A stretch of 64,000 nt of DNA from an uncultured Sphingomonas sp. (GCF_913776855.1 NZ_CAJYQD010000022.1:1-64000), one strand, 5' to 3'; positions 1-8,892 are shown, counted from the stretch's first letter. Numbers and translations are program-made. Notes: generated by a model not told the origin, from the sequence alone.

Positions 1-256
1 AGGAACCGGAATGCCGATCGATCAAGTCATCAAACCGAAATAAAGACGGTTGACACGCCCTGTCCCGCAGAAATGCGTCGAATTTCTTTTTGCGCGTTTC
101 TTATCAATATCTTAGGTAGCAAGAACGCCGACACATTGCGGGAATCCGCGGATTTCCGCCATTTCCCAACGGGTTGATTCGACGGCGTTCACGGGAACCA
201 AATTCGTCGCGTTCCGTACCGGACCGATACCACCCCGACCGGCATGGGGCAGACGC
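1..256. other. Gene-free region downstream of rpsT
   Basis: I see no convincing coding sequence here. An AT-richer patch lies at about 80-120. In several alphaproteobacteria the minus-strand order mutM, rpsT is followed by dnaA, so this stretch may be the dnaA leader, but dnaA itself is not in the window and I find no clear cluster of DnaA boxes. That link is inference from gene order only. Confidence 0.3.
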
Positions 257-288
257 AACAAACCCCGCCGGCACGGTGGCCGACGGGG
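257..288 (-). terminator. Rho-independent terminator of rpsT
   Basis: On the minus strand a 10-bp stem (263-272 with 279-288, one G-U pair) with a 6-nt loop is followed by TTTGTT. It lies about 30 nt past the rpsT stop codon. Confidence 0.7.
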
Positions 289-319
289 TATCCTGCATCC
301 CGTCAGAGACGTCAGGCGA

Positions 320-583
320 TCAGGCGATCGCGCCGACGGCCTTGGTCAGACGTGCGAACTTGCGGCTCGCGGTATTCTTGTGCAGCACGCCCTTGGCAAC
401 GCCACGGGCCAGTTCCGGCTGCACGTTCGACAGCGCGGTGGTGGCCGCTTCGCGGTCGCCGGCGACGATCGCTGCTTCGACCTTCTTCACGAAGGTACGG
501 ATGCGGCCGACGCGCGCACCATTGATTTCCGCACGACGCGCATTGCGCCGGATACGCTTCTTCGCCTGTGGCGTATTCGCCAT
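320..583 (-). CDS. rpsT: 30S ribosomal protein S20
   Basis: The 87-residue basic protein begins [14 protein letters not shown] and carries the S20 pattern of alternating Lys/Arg-rich helices with the conserved segment [12 protein letters not shown] near the C-terminus. It binds 16S rRNA early in 30S assembly. Length matches the family (about 86-90). The gene lies downstream of mutM on the same strand with its own candidate promoter in the 93-nt gap and a stem-loop terminator after the stop, so it is probably transcribed mainly as a single gene. The mutM-rpsT neighbourhood is typical for alphaproteobacteria. Confidence 0.98.
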   Translation of the reverse strand: MANTPQAKKRIRRNARRAEINGARVGRIRTFVKKVEAAIVAGDREAATTALSNVQPELARGVAKGVLHKNTASRKFARLTKAVGAIA

Positions 584-647
584 GCCGTCCTCGACTCTCG
601 CAAATGATTGGTGCCGATCGAGCAGATCCCGACCGGAGAAGGTGCGC

Positions 648-676
648 CCCTTAAACGCTCATCGCGCTCTGGTCAA
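648..676 (-). promoter_or_regulatory. Candidate rpsT promoter
   Basis: On the minus strand TTGACC (676-671) and TAAGGG (653-648) are separated by 17 nt, giving a leader of about 60 nt before rpsT. The -35 box is good and the -10 box is poor. Assigned by eye. Confidence 0.35.
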
Positions 677-1489
677 CTATCGCTGGCACGTCCGGCACCA
701 GAAGGTGGAGCGGCCGCCATCGATCCGGCGCTCGACGACGCCGCCACAAGGGCACGCCTCGCCTTCCCGCCCATATACCCGGAATTGCTTGGAGAAATAG
801 CCAAGCTCGCCATCGGGCCGGGCATAGTCGCGCAGCGTCGATCCGCCCGCCTCGATCGCCGACAGCAGCACCGCGCGAGTCGCGTCGACCAGCGCTGCGA
901 GTCGTTCCGGCGCGATCTGTCCGGCGGGGCGGGTCGGCGCGATTCGCGCGACGTTCAGCGCCTCGCAGACATAGATGTTGCCGAGTCCCGCGACGATCCG
1001 CTGGTCGAGCAGCAACAGCTTTACCGGCGCGATCCGACCGGCGAAGCGACGCTCCAGATGCTCCGCCGTAAAGTCGGGGCCGAGCGGCTCCGGCCCCAGC
1101 GCCACGAACGGCGGCCAGGCGGCGACCTCCGCGGTCGGCAGCAGGTCGACCGACCCGAAGCGGCGCGGATCGTTCAGCACCACCTGCCGCCCCGCCGCCG
1201 TTTCCAGCACAAGGTGATCGTGCGTCCACGGCTCCAGCGGATCGACCCGCCAGCGGCCCGACATGCCGAGGTGGAAGACGAAGCTGTCGCCGCGGTCAGT
1301 ATCGATCAGGCCGTATTTGGCGCGGCGCGACAGGCCGGTGACCGTTGCCCCGGTCAGCCGCTGCCCCAGATCGACCGGCATCGGCCGGCGCAGGTCGGCG
1401 CGGTTGGCGACGACGCGGGTCAGCCGCTGCCCATGCAGGACGGGAGTCAGGCCGCGGACGGTGGTTTCGACTTCGGGCAGTTCGGGCAT
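677..1489 (-). CDS. mutM: Formamidopyrimidine-DNA glycosylase (Fpg/MutM)
   Basis: This bifunctional glycosylase/AP lyase removes 8-oxoguanine and formamidopyrimidines. The protein (270 aa) starts MPELPEVETTVRGL, giving the catalytic Pro2 and Glu3 after Met removal. The C-terminus holds the DNA-binding zinc finger ending RSTFWCRTCQR. The first half of the finger reads ACPCGG, a C-x-C spacing instead of the C-x2-C of E. coli; four cysteines are still present. It is divergent from ubiE across 92 nt. Confidence 0.97.
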   Translation of the reverse strand: MPELPEVETTVRGLTPVLHGQRLTRVVANRADLRRPMPVDLGQRLTGATVTGLSRRAKYGLIDTDRGDSFVFHLGMSGRWRVDPLEPWTHDHLVLETAAGRQVVLNDPRRFGSVDLLPTAEVAAWPPFVALGPEPLGPDFTAEHLERRFAGRIAPVKLLLLDQRIVAGLGNIYVCEALNVARIAPTRPAGQIAPERLAALVDATRAVLLSAIEAGGSTLRDYARPDGELGYFSKQFRVYGREGEACPCGGVVERRIDGGRSTFWCRTCQR

Positions 1490-1581
1490 GGGGTCCTACC
1501 GATGGGGACCGGTACGTCCCTTGTCGTAAAGAAAGCTAGGTTCGGTTTGCCCCCGCCACAAGGCGCGGCTAGGGCAGACAC

Positions 1582-2313
1582 ATGAACGACACGGTATCCT
1601 TCGGTTACGAAGATGTAGCCCCCGATGAGAAGACGCGGCGCGTCGGCGATGTGTTTGCGAGCGTCGCGGCCCGCTACGACCTGATGAACGACGCCATGTC
1701 GGGGGGGATGCACCGGTTGTGGAAGGATCGGTTCGTCGCGCGGGTGAAGCCGCAGAAAGGCGACTCGATCCTCGACATGGCCGGCGGCACCGGTGACATC
1801 GCGTTCCGTATGGCCAAGCACGGCGCGCAGATTACCGTGGCCGATATCAACCCCGCGATGCTGGGTGTCGGCATGGAACGCGCCGAGAAGCGCGGGATCG
1901 ACGGCCTGATCTGGTCCGAACAGAATGCCGAGACGCTGGATTTCGCCGATCGAAGCTTTGATGGCTATACGATCGCGTTCGGCATCCGCAACGTGACCGA
2001 CATCCCCAAGGCCCTGCGCGAGGCGCACCGCGTGCTGAAGCGTGGCGGGCGCTTCTTCTGCCTCGAATTCTCGACCGTCACCTGGCCGGGTTTTGCGGAC
2101 GTGTACGACCAATATTCGCACAAGCTGGTGCCCAAGCTCGGCAAGCTGTTGGCGAATGACGAGGACAGCTATCGCTATCTGATCGAATCGATCCGGCGCT
2201 TTCCCGACATGCCGACGTTCGAGCGGATGATTGCCGACGCCGGCTTCATCCGCACCCGCGTCGAACCGATCATGGGCGGGCTGGTCGCGATCCATAGCGG
2301 GTGGAAGATTTGA
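1582..2313 (+). CDS. ubiE: Ubiquinone/menaquinone C-methyltransferase UbiE
   Basis: This SAM-dependent methyltransferase carries out the C-methylation of the ubiquinone ring. The 243-residue protein has the Rossmann SAM motif LDMAGGTGDIAF near residue 65, the family segment YDLMNDAMSGGMHRLWKDRF near residue 30, and a C-terminal GGLVAIHSGWKI typical of UbiE. It is the first gene of a long plus-strand run; ubiB follows after 52 nt that contain a REP palindrome. Membrane-associated Ubi complex function is inferred from the family. Confidence 0.97.
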   Translation: MNDTVSFGYEDVAPDEKTRRVGDVFASVAARYDLMNDAMSGGMHRLWKDRFVARVKPQKGDSILDMAGGTGDIAFRMAKHGAQITVADINPAMLGVGMERAEKRGIDGLIWSEQNAETLDFADRSFDGYTIAFGIRNVTDIPKALREAHRVLKRGGRFFCLEFSTVTWPGFADVYDQYSHKLVPKLGKLLANDEDSYRYLIESIRRFPDMPTFERMIADAGFIRTRVEPIMGGLVAIHSGWKI

Positions 2314-2328
2314 TGCCGAAGGCGTCAA

Positions 2329-2348
2329 ACCCCCGCGCAGGCGGGGGT
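2329..2348. repeat. REP palindrome between ubiE and ubiB
   Basis: ACCCCCGC, a GCAG loop, then GCGGGGGT: a perfect 8-bp stem followed by CCAGG. The same element occurs at 34150-34169 and 52841-52860, with near copies at 34090-34108 and 34211-34230. Here it sits inside a transcription unit, 17 nt before the ubiB start. Confidence 0.85.
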
Positions 2349-2365
2349 CCAGGGCAAAAGGCCGC

Positions 2366-3898
2366 ATGACCTCGACGTTCACCCATGGCTGGCGCATCCT
2401 GAAATGGGGGCGCACGCTGGCGCGGCACGGCGCGCTGATCGACATCGAGCGCAACCCGCGCACGCCGCCGCGCCTGCGCCGCGTGGTGCGCATCGCCCGG
2501 ATCGGCGCGCGCGTGCCGAAGACGCCGCGCTATGCCGAAGCGTTCGCGGCGCTGGGTCCGGCGGCGATCAAGCTCGGCCAGACGCTCGCTACCCGCCCCG
2601 ACCTGGTCGGCGAGGCGGTCGCGCAGGACCTGCTCAGCCTGCAGGACGCGCTGCCGCCGCTGCCGTGGGACGTGGTGCGCCCGGCAATCGAATCGGGCCT
2701 CGGTCAGCCGATCGAAGCGCTGTTTTCGTCGATCGAAGAAACCCCCGTGGGCGCCGCATCGATCGCGCAGGTTCACCGCGCGATCACCACCGATGGCCGG
2801 CAGGTCGCGGTGAAGGTGCTGCGGCCGGGTGTCGAGGCGCAGTTCTTCGACGCGATCGACACCTATGAATGGGCCGCCGCCCGGCTGGAGACGATGGGCG
2901 GCGAGCTGAAGCGGCTGCGCCCGCGCCTCGTCATCGAAACGATGAAGCGCTGGACCGCGCGCGAGCTGGACCTGCGCCGCGAAGCTGCCTCCGCCTCCGA
3001 ACTGGCCGACGGCATGGAGGCCGAGCCGGACTTCACCGTTCCCGACATCGACTGGCAGCGCACCACGTCGAAGGTGCTGACGACGCAGTGGATCGACGGC
3101 ATCAAGCTGTCGAACCGCCCCGCGCTGATCGCCGCCGGGCACGACCTGAACGCGATGGCGACGCGGCTCGTCCGCGCGTTCCTGCGCCAGGCGATCGCCG
3201 ACGGCTTCTTCCATGCCGACATGCATCAGGGCAATTTGTTCGCCCTGCCCGACGGGCGCATTGCCGCGATCGACTTCGGCATCATGGGCCGGATCGACCG
3301 CCGCGCGCGGGTGTGGCTGGCGGAAATCCTCTACGGCCTCATCACCGGCGACTATAAGCGCGTCGCGGAAATCCATTTCGAGGCGGGCTATGTCCCCGCG
3401 CACCACAATGTCGCCGAATTCGCGACGGCGCTCCGTGCGGTGGGCGAGCCAATGCGCGGCCTGGCGGTCAAGGACATGTCGGTCGGCATGATGCTCGATT
3501 CGCTGTTCAACATCACCCGCGACTTCGACATGCAGACCCAGCCGCACCTGCTGCTGCTGCAAAAGACCATGGTGATGGTGGAGGGCGTGGCGACCGCGCT
3601 CGATCCCGACATCAACCTGTGGGAAACGGCGGCGCCGTTCGTGCGCGGCTGGATCCGCGACGAATTGGGGCCGGAAGCGATGGTCGCCGACCGGATCATC
3701 ACCGACCTGCGCACCTTTGCCCGCCTGCCCGACCTGCTACGCAATATCGAGGCGCGCTATCCCGCGCCCGGCGGCGCTCCGCCCTCCCCGCCCCTGCCCG
3801 ATATCGCGGTGGTCAGGGTCGGTGGCGGCTGGCGCTATGGCCTGGTCGCGCTGGCAAGCGGTGCGGCGGGCGCCGCGCTGGTGCAGCTGCTGGGATGA
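2366..3898 (+). CDS. ubiB: UbiB ABC1/ADCK-family protein for ubiquinone biosynthesis
   Basis: The 510-residue atypical protein-kinase-like ATPase is needed for ubiquinone biosynthesis, probably by helping extract lipid intermediates. It shows the UbiB KxGQ motif (AAIKLGQTLATRPDL), the Ala-rich loop GAASIAQVHRA, the invariant Lys in VAVKVL, the HADMHQGN catalytic loop and the IDFG metal motif. A hydrophobic C-terminal segment (WRYGLVALASGAAGAALVQL) is the usual membrane anchor. I chose the ATG at 2366 because the frame upstream runs through the REP and ubiE and the canonical N-terminus WRILKWGRTLARHG starts just after it. The stop overlaps the next start (ATGA). Confidence 0.95.
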   Translation: MTSTFTHGWRILKWGRTLARHGALIDIERNPRTPPRLRRVVRIARIGARVPKTPRYAEAFAALGPAAIKLGQTLATRPDLVGEAVAQDLLSLQDALPPLPWDVVRPAIESGLGQPIEALFSSIEETPVGAASIAQVHRAITTDGRQVAVKVLRPGVEAQFFDAIDTYEWAAARLETMGGELKRLRPRLVIETMKRWTARELDLRREAASASELADGMEAEPDFTVPDIDWQRTTSKVLTTQWIDGIKLSNRPALIAAGHDLNAMATRLVRAFLRQAIADGFFHADMHQGNLFALPDGRIAAIDFGIMGRIDRRARVWLAEILYGLITGDYKRVAEIHFEAGYVPAHHNVAEFATALRAVGEPMRGLAVKDMSVGMMLDSLFNITRDFDMQTQPHLLLLQKTMVMVEGVATALDPDINLWETAAPFVRGWIRDELGPEAMVADRIITDLRTFARLPDLLRNIEARYPAPGGAPPSPPLPDIAVVRVGGGWRYGLVALASGAAGAALVQLLG

Positions 3899-4983
3899 TC
3901 CGGCCACGGCCGCCGCTGTGGCTGTCGTCGCCCAGCCGGTTCGCGGGACTGCGGCCGGTATCGGCGCTCGTCCTGCTGCTCCTTGCGCTGGCATTGCTGC
4001 TGAGCGCATGGATACGCCCGGTCGACGATGCCGGTGCGCGGGGACAGGGCGATCTGGGCCTGTACGGCGCGGTGGTCGACGGCGTGCGACGCGGCGACGA
4101 TTATTATGGCGTGGTCGCGACCGAATTTCGCGCGGCAGGCTATCCGCTGCGCCCCTTCACCGCCGTCCGCCTGCCGACGCTGAGCGTGGTGCAGGCGGCG
4201 CTGCCCGACAGCGTTTCGGTCGTTCTGCTGGTGCTGATCGCCGCCGCCGCCGGCCTCGTCTGGACCCGGCGGATCGGCGAGTGGTTCGATCGCGGACCGC
4301 CGCGCATCGCCGCACTGTTCCTGCTGGCGGGCGGGATGGTCGCGTTCGTTCAGCCGTCGCTGGTGCAGTTTCACGAGCTATGGGCCGGGCTGCTGGTCGC
4401 ATGGTCGCTGGGCGTCCGCCGCACCGATCGCTGGGTGGAGGCGGTAGCACTCGCGCTATGCGCGATGCTGATCCGCGAGACCGCCGCGCTCTATGCGATC
4501 GTCATGCTGGTCGCGGCGCTGGTCGAGCGGCAACGGCGCGAGGCGCTGGCGTGGGGCGCGATCCTGTTGCTGTTCGTCGCCATCCTGTCGCTCCACGCCC
4601 GCGCGATCGCGATGGTCGCCGGGCCGCTCGATACGACCGCCGCCGCGTGGGGCGGCTGGCACGGCCCGGCGCTGTTCGCGTCCGGCATGGCGCGATCGAC
4701 TGCCCTCACGCTGCTGCCATGGTGGCTGGGCGCGCCGCTGGCGATGGTCGCGCTGATCGGATGGGCGGCGGCGCCAGGGGCGCTGGGCGCACGCACCGCT
4801 GCCGTCTTCGGCGCCTTCGCGCTGATGATCGCGATCTTCGCCCGGACCGACGGCTTCCACTGGGTACTGGTCGTCGCCCCTGCCTATCTGGTCGGCATGG
4901 CCTTTTTACCCGATGCTTCGCGCGATCTGGTGCGCACCTTGCTCGACAGGCGGCGCGTTCGGGTGCAGAGGATCACGCGATGA
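3895..4983 (+). CDS. Polytopic membrane protein of unknown function
   Basis: This 362-residue protein has roughly nine hydrophobic helices, the first at residues 20-40, followed by a loop with acidic residues and a DDYYGVVATEFRA segment. The loop LIRETAALYAIVML resembles the RE motif seen in DUF2029 or ArnT-like GT-C glycosyltransferases, but the match is weak and I do not assign a function. It is translationally coupled at both ends (ATGA with ubiB and with coaBC), so it belongs to the ubiquinone/CoA operon. A membrane glycosyltransferase is one possibility; a transporter cannot be excluded. Confidence 0.75.
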   Translation: MIRPRPPLWLSSPSRFAGLRPVSALVLLLLALALLLSAWIRPVDDAGARGQGDLGLYGAVVDGVRRGDDYYGVVATEFRAAGYPLRPFTAVRLPTLSVVQAALPDSVSVVLLVLIAAAAGLVWTRRIGEWFDRGPPRIAALFLLAGGMVAFVQPSLVQFHELWAGLLVAWSLGVRRTDRWVEAVALALCAMLIRETAALYAIVMLVAALVERQRREALAWGAILLLFVAILSLHARAIAMVAGPLDTTAAAWGGWHGPALFASGMARSTALTLLPWWLGAPLAMVALIGWAAAPGALGARTAAVFGAFALMIAIFARTDGFHWVLVVAPAYLVGMAFLPDASRDLVRTLLDRRRVRVQRITR

Positions 4984-6158
4984 CACGCATATTGCTGATC
5001 GTCGGTGGGGGCATCGCCGCGTACAAGGCGTGCGAGCTGATCCGCCTGCTGCGCGGTGCCGGGCACAGCGTGCGCTGTGTCCTGACCGACGGTGGCGCGC
5101 AGTTCGTGACGCCGATGACGCTGGCCGCCCTGTCCGAACAACCGGTCCATACCAGCCTTTGGGACCTGAAGGACGAGGCGGAGATGGGCCATATCCAGCT
5201 CAGCCGCCAGGCCGACCTGATCGTCGTCGCGCCGGCCACCGCCGACCTGATGGCGCGGATGGCCGCCGGGGTCGCCGACGACCTCGCCACCACCCTGCTG
5301 CTTGCCACCGACAAGCCGGTGCTGGCGGTCCCCGCGATGAACGTGCGGATGTGGCAGCATCCGGCGACCGTCCGCAATATCGCCACGCTGCGTAGCGACG
5401 GCATCACCGTGCTGGACCCCGACGAAGGCGCGATGGCGTGCGGCGAGTTCGGCCCCGGCCGCCTGCCCGAACCCGCCGCCATCGTCGCGGCGATAACCGG
5501 CATGACCGCGCCGCCCGCGCCGCAGACCATGACCGGGCGGCATGTGCTGGTCACCGCCGGCCCGACGCATGAGGCGATCGATCCGGTGCGCTACCTCGCC
5601 AACCGGTCGTCGGGCAAACAGGGATTCGCCATTGCCGCTGCCTGTGCCGCGCGTGGGAGCCGGGTCACGCTGATCGCCGGTCCGGTGACGCTACCGACCC
5701 CGGCGGGCGTCGATCGGGTCGATGTCGAATCGGCCCGTGACATGGCCAATGCGGTGGCGCAGGCGCTGCCGGCCGACGCCGCGGTCATGGTCGCCGCCGT
5801 CGCCGACTGGCAGGTGGAGGCCGCGCCGTCGAAGCTAAAGAAGGGCGACGGCGCGCCTACGCTGACGCTGCTGCCCAATCCCGACATCCTCGCGTTGCTG
5901 GGCAACAGCCCGCGCCGCCCGCGCCTGCTGGTCGGATTCGCGGCGGAAACCGACGACGTGCTGGCCCATGCCACCGCCAAGCGGACCGCGAAGAATGCCG
6001 ACTGGATCGTCGCCAACGACGTGTCGGGCGATGTGATGGGCGGCGACCGCAACACCATCCACCTCGTCACCGCCGATGGGGTCGAACATTGGGCCGATGC
6101 GCCTAAGCACGACGTGGCCGGTCGACTAGCCGATCGGATTGCCGATGCGCTGGCTTAG
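4980..6158 (+). CDS. coaBC: Bifunctional phosphopantothenoylcysteine decarboxylase/synthetase
   Basis: CoaBC makes 4'-phosphopantetheine from phosphopantothenate and cysteine for coenzyme A. The N-terminal CoaC flavoprotein domain (about 1-180) has GGGIAAYK, the substrate loop PAMNVRMW and the active-site Cys motif MACGEFGPGRL. The C-terminal CoaB domain (about 185-392) begins HVLVTAGPTHEAIDPVR and has RSSGKQG and the KKGDG Lys loop. The 392-residue length is normal. The start overlaps the preceding stop (ATGA), and the end overlaps the next start by 14 nt. Confidence 0.97.
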   Translation: MTRILLIVGGGIAAYKACELIRLLRGAGHSVRCVLTDGGAQFVTPMTLAALSEQPVHTSLWDLKDEAEMGHIQLSRQADLIVVAPATADLMARMAAGVADDLATTLLLATDKPVLAVPAMNVRMWQHPATVRNIATLRSDGITVLDPDEGAMACGEFGPGRLPEPAAIVAAITGMTAPPAPQTMTGRHVLVTAGPTHEAIDPVRYLANRSSGKQGFAIAAACAARGSRVTLIAGPVTLPTPAGVDRVDVESARDMANAVAQALPADAAVMVAAVADWQVEAAPSKLKKGDGAPTLTLLPNPDILALLGNSPRRPRLLVGFAAETDDVLAHATAKRTAKNADWIVANDVSGDVMGGDRNTIHLVTADGVEHWADAPKHDVAGRLADRIADALA

Positions 6159-6957
6159 CCCCCTGCTCCTGCTCGCCGTCGCCGGTTGCGCGACGCATGG
6201 CGCGCGACCGTCCGCCGCAACGCTGGCCGGGCAGGATTTTGGCCCCGGCGCCCCGCGCGACGTCCGCACGCTCGTCCTGCTGCTGCACGGTGACGGCGAC
6301 AGCGCGGTGCCGGCATCGTTTGGCGGCGCGGCGCGGCATCTGGCCGATGCCATTCCCCATACCCGCGCGGTCGCCTTGCTCCGGCCGGGCTATCACGACG
6401 ATGCCGGCAACCATTCGCCCGGTTCGCGCGGCGGGGTCAGCGGCGATGCCTATACCGCCGACCGGATCGCGGCAGTGGCCGATACGATCCGAAGCTGGCG
6501 CGCGCGCTACCCCCAGGCCCGGACCATCCTGGTCGGGCAATCGGGCGGCGCGGCGATGGCGGCGGCGCTTGCCGGCCTGCATCCCGGACTGGTCGATGGC
6601 GTCGTCCTGGCCGGGTGCCCGTGCATGTTGCCCGAATGGCGCAGCTTTCGTGCGAAGCAGGGGCATGTCGGCTTCGGCATCCCGGTCACCAGTTTCGACC
6701 CGCTGATGACGGTCGGCGGGGTCGCACCGGTCACGCGCGTCGCGCTGCTGGTGGGCGCGGACGATAGCGAGACGCCGCAGCGTTTCTCGCGCGCCTATGC
6801 CGAGGCGCTGGCGCTGCGCGGCATCGCCACCGACTATCGCGTGCTGCCGGGGCGCGGCCATGACCTGCTGGACGATGCCGACCTGATCGATGCCGTGCGC
6901 CGCATGTCGGCCGATCCGGCGCCCGTACCGACGACGAACGCCATGGTGGCCCCATGA
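6145..6957 (+). CDS. Putative lipoprotein alpha/beta hydrolase
   Basis: The protein (270 aa) starts with a lipoprotein signal peptide whose lipobox is LAVAGC, so it is probably anchored to a membrane facing the periplasm. The body is an alpha/beta hydrolase: LLLHGDGDS near residue 45, a nucleophile elbow GQSGGAA (Ser near 132), and GRGHDLLDD with the likely catalytic His near 238. Dienelactone-hydrolase or phospholipase/carboxylesterase relatives are likely; the substrate is unknown. The ATG at 6145 is preferred over an in-frame TTG at 6139. It lies in the coaBC-dut operon. Confidence 0.75.
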   Translation: MRWLSPLLLLAVAGCATHGARPSAATLAGQDFGPGAPRDVRTLVLLLHGDGDSAVPASFGGAARHLADAIPHTRAVALLRPGYHDDAGNHSPGSRGGVSGDAYTADRIAAVADTIRSWRARYPQARTILVGQSGGAAMAAALAGLHPGLVDGVVLAGCPCMLPEWRSFRAKQGHVGFGIPVTSFDPLMTVGGVAPVTRVALLVGADDSETPQRFSRAYAEALALRGIATDYRVLPGRGHDLLDDADLIDAVRRMSADPAPVPTTNAMVAP

Positions 6958-7391
6958 TCGCACTCCGCCTGCTCCGCCTGTCGCATGGCGCCGGCCTGCC
7001 GCTGCCCGCCTATGCCACGGCCGGTGCGGCGGGGATGGATGTCGTCGCGGCCGAGGATGTCGAACTGGCCCCCGGCGCACGCCATGCCGTCGCCACCGGC
7101 TTCGCCATGGCGATCCCGGAGGGGTATGAGGTACAGGTGCGCCCACGCTCCGGCCTGGCGCTCAAGCACGGCATCACCTGCCTCAACACGCCCGGCACGA
7201 TCGACAGCGACTATCGGGGCGAGGTGAAGGTGATCCTCGCCAATCTGGGCCGCGAACCGTTCCGCGTGGTACGCGGCGAACGCATCGCGCAGCTGGTGCC
7301 GGCGGTCGTCACCCGCGCCACGCCGTGCGAGGTCGATACGCTCGACGATACCGCGCGCGGGTCGGGCGGGTTCGGATCGACCGGCCGATGA
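6954..7391 (+). CDS. dut: Deoxyuridine 5'-triphosphate nucleotidohydrolase
   Basis: This trimeric dUTPase hydrolyses dUTP to dUMP and PPi, keeping uracil out of DNA and feeding thymidylate synthesis. All motifs are visible in 145 residues: AGMDV (I), [12 protein letters not shown] (II), [10 protein letters not shown] (III), RGERIAQLV (IV) and the C-terminal [10 protein letters not shown] (V). The gene overlaps its neighbours by ATGA at both ends. coaBC-dut adjacency is a common proteobacterial arrangement. Confidence 0.98.
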   Translation: MIALRLLRLSHGAGLPLPAYATAGAAGMDVVAAEDVELAPGARHAVATGFAMAIPEGYEVQVRPRSGLALKHGITCLNTPGTIDSDYRGEVKVILANLGREPFRVVRGERIAQLVPAVVTRATPCEVDTLDDTARGSGGFGSTGR

Positions 7392-7822
7392 TGCCGCTCG
7401 CCCTGCTCGGCCTGACCGCGCAGCTGGTGCAGGCACTCCCCTTGGCACCGCCCGCACCGGCGGTACCCGTGCCGGCGGCACGCTCGCCGATCGACTGGCA
7501 GGCGCTGCCGCCGCTGCCCTATCGCCGCACGCCGCGCCCGACCGCGCAGATGACCGCGTTCGTCCTGTCGGAATTGCGTCGCACCGGGTGCCCCCGCCCC
7601 GTTCCGGTCGCCGGGCGTGCGCAGTTGCAGGTCGATGTCGCGGTGCTGATCGGCGAGGATCACGTCGTCCGCGCGACCATCCCGCGTGCGATCGACTGCC
7701 CGACGGTCGAACAATATGCCGCCGGACTGGTGGTGAGTTACGCGCGCGGCAACCTTGCCCCACGCTTCGTCAATGCCGGCAACTGGTATCGCGCGGTGCT
7801 GCTGTTCGACTGGGCCGAATGA
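7388..7822 (+). CDS. Small secreted protein, function unknown
   Basis: The 144-residue protein has a hydrophobic N-terminus ([19 protein letters not shown]) that looks like a signal peptide, a proline/alanine linker, and a C-terminal domain of about 90 residues with two cysteines (TGCPRP and IDCPTV) that could form a disulfide. The start MM at 7388 overlaps the dut stop (ATGA). The C-terminal half resembles a TonB-like fold only loosely. I cannot name a function. Operon position between dut and moeB suggests co-expression rather than a shared pathway. Confidence 0.7.
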   Translation: MMPLALLGLTAQLVQALPLAPPAPAVPVPAARSPIDWQALPPLPYRRTPRPTAQMTAFVLSELRRTGCPRPVPVAGRAQLQVDVAVLIGEDHVVRATIPRAIDCPTVEQYAAGLVVSYARGNLAPRFVNAGNWYRAVLLFDWAE

Positions 7823-8568
7823 ACTTTTCCGACGCCGAACTCGATCGCTATGCTCGCCACCTCGTCCTGCGCGAAGTCGGCGGCGCGGGACAGGCCGCGC
7901 TGAAGGCCGCGCGCGTCGTCGTGGTCGGCGCCGGCGGCATCGGCTCGCCCGCGCTGCAATATTTAGCGGCAGCCGGGGTGGGTACGCTGGCCGTGATCGA
8001 CGACGACCGGGTCGATGCCAGCAACCTGCAACGCCAGACGCTGTTCAGCGATGCCGATATCGGGCGTGGCAAGGTCGATGCGGCGGCGGCGGCGATCACG
8101 CGGATCAATCCGTTCGTTACCGTCGAATGCCATGCGGTGCGGATCGACGACGCCAACGCCGCCGCGCTGCTTGCCGGGGCGCAGGTCGTGCTGGATGGCT
8201 GCGACAATTTCGCCACCCGCCTGACCGTCGCCGACACCGCACTCGCGGCGCGCGTGCCACTGGTATCGGCGGCGGTCGGGCAGTTCGAAGGGCAGCTGGG
8301 CGTGTTCCGCGGCTGGGAACCACATCTCCCCTGTTATCGCTGCTTCGTCGGCGACGACCCCGCCCGTGCCGATGCCAGCTGCGCCGATCAGGGCGTGCTG
8401 GGCGCGCTCACCGGGATCATGGGCAGCATGGCCGCGCTGGAGGTGATGCGCGCCATCGTGGGCTTTGGCGACGATCCGGCGGGCAAGCTGCTGGTCGCCG
8501 ACCTGCTCGCCTTCCGCTTCCGCACGCTGACCCTGCCCAAGGACCCCGGCTGTCGATGCGCGGGCTGA
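7819..8568 (+). CDS. moeB: MoeB/ThiF/HesA-family adenylyltransferase
   Basis: This E1-like enzyme adenylates the C-terminal Gly-Gly of a sulfur carrier (MoaD or ThiS). In 249 residues I see the nucleotide-binding GAGGIGSPALQYLAAAGVG, the DDRVDASNLQRQ motif with its Asp/Asn/Arg, the catalytic-loop cysteine in ADASCADQG, and zinc cysteine pairs CYRC and CRC near the C-terminus. No rhodanese domain is attached. Because MoeB and ThiF are hard to tell apart by sequence, the symbol is provisional. It overlaps both neighbours. Confidence 0.88.
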   Translation: MNFSDAELDRYARHLVLREVGGAGQAALKAARVVVVGAGGIGSPALQYLAAAGVGTLAVIDDDRVDASNLQRQTLFSDADIGRGKVDAAAAAITRINPFVTVECHAVRIDDANAAALLAGAQVVLDGCDNFATRLTVADTALAARVPLVSAAVGQFEGQLGVFRGWEPHLPCYRCFVGDDPARADASCADQGVLGALTGIMGSMAALEVMRAIVGFGDDPAGKLLVADLLAFRFRTLTLPKDPGCRCAG

Positions 8569-8891
8569 CGATCATCGTCACGGGGCCCGACCCGGACCGG
8601 TACCGCGCCGTCCTTACCATGGCCTGCGCCGCCGCCGCACTGGGCGGGCGTACGCGCGTCTATCTGCACGAAGCGGCCGTGACGCTGTTGACTGCGCCCG
8701 ATCTTGCACCCGAAGGCCTGCCGGACCTGCCCGCGTTGCGCGCGATTGCCGACGACAGCGGCGTCGCGTTGATTGCGTGCCAGACCGGCCTTGCGCTCGC
8801 CGGGCTATCGGCGGACATGCAAAGGGTCGCGGCAGGCGGTCTGATCGACCTGCTCGCGACCCTGGAGGACGACCGGCTGGTCACCCTGTAG
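8556..8891 (+). CDS. DsrE/DsrF-like small protein
   Basis: The 111-residue protein has the DsrE fold pattern: an initial strand (LTIIVTGPDP), an alanine-rich helix (MACAAAALG), RVYLHEAAVTLL, and a late strand with one cysteine (VALIACQTG). The DsrE family moves sulfane sulfur or acts as peroxiredoxin-like small proteins. Position directly after a MoeB/ThiF-type sulfur-carrier activating enzyme, with a 13-nt overlap, supports a sulfur-transfer role, but that is inference. Confidence 0.75.
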   Translation: MRGLTIIVTGPDPDRYRAVLTMACAAAALGGRTRVYLHEAAVTLLTAPDLAPEGLPDLPALRAIADDSGVALIACQTGLALAGLSADMQRVAAGGLIDLLATLEDDRLVTL

Positions 8892-8892
8892 C

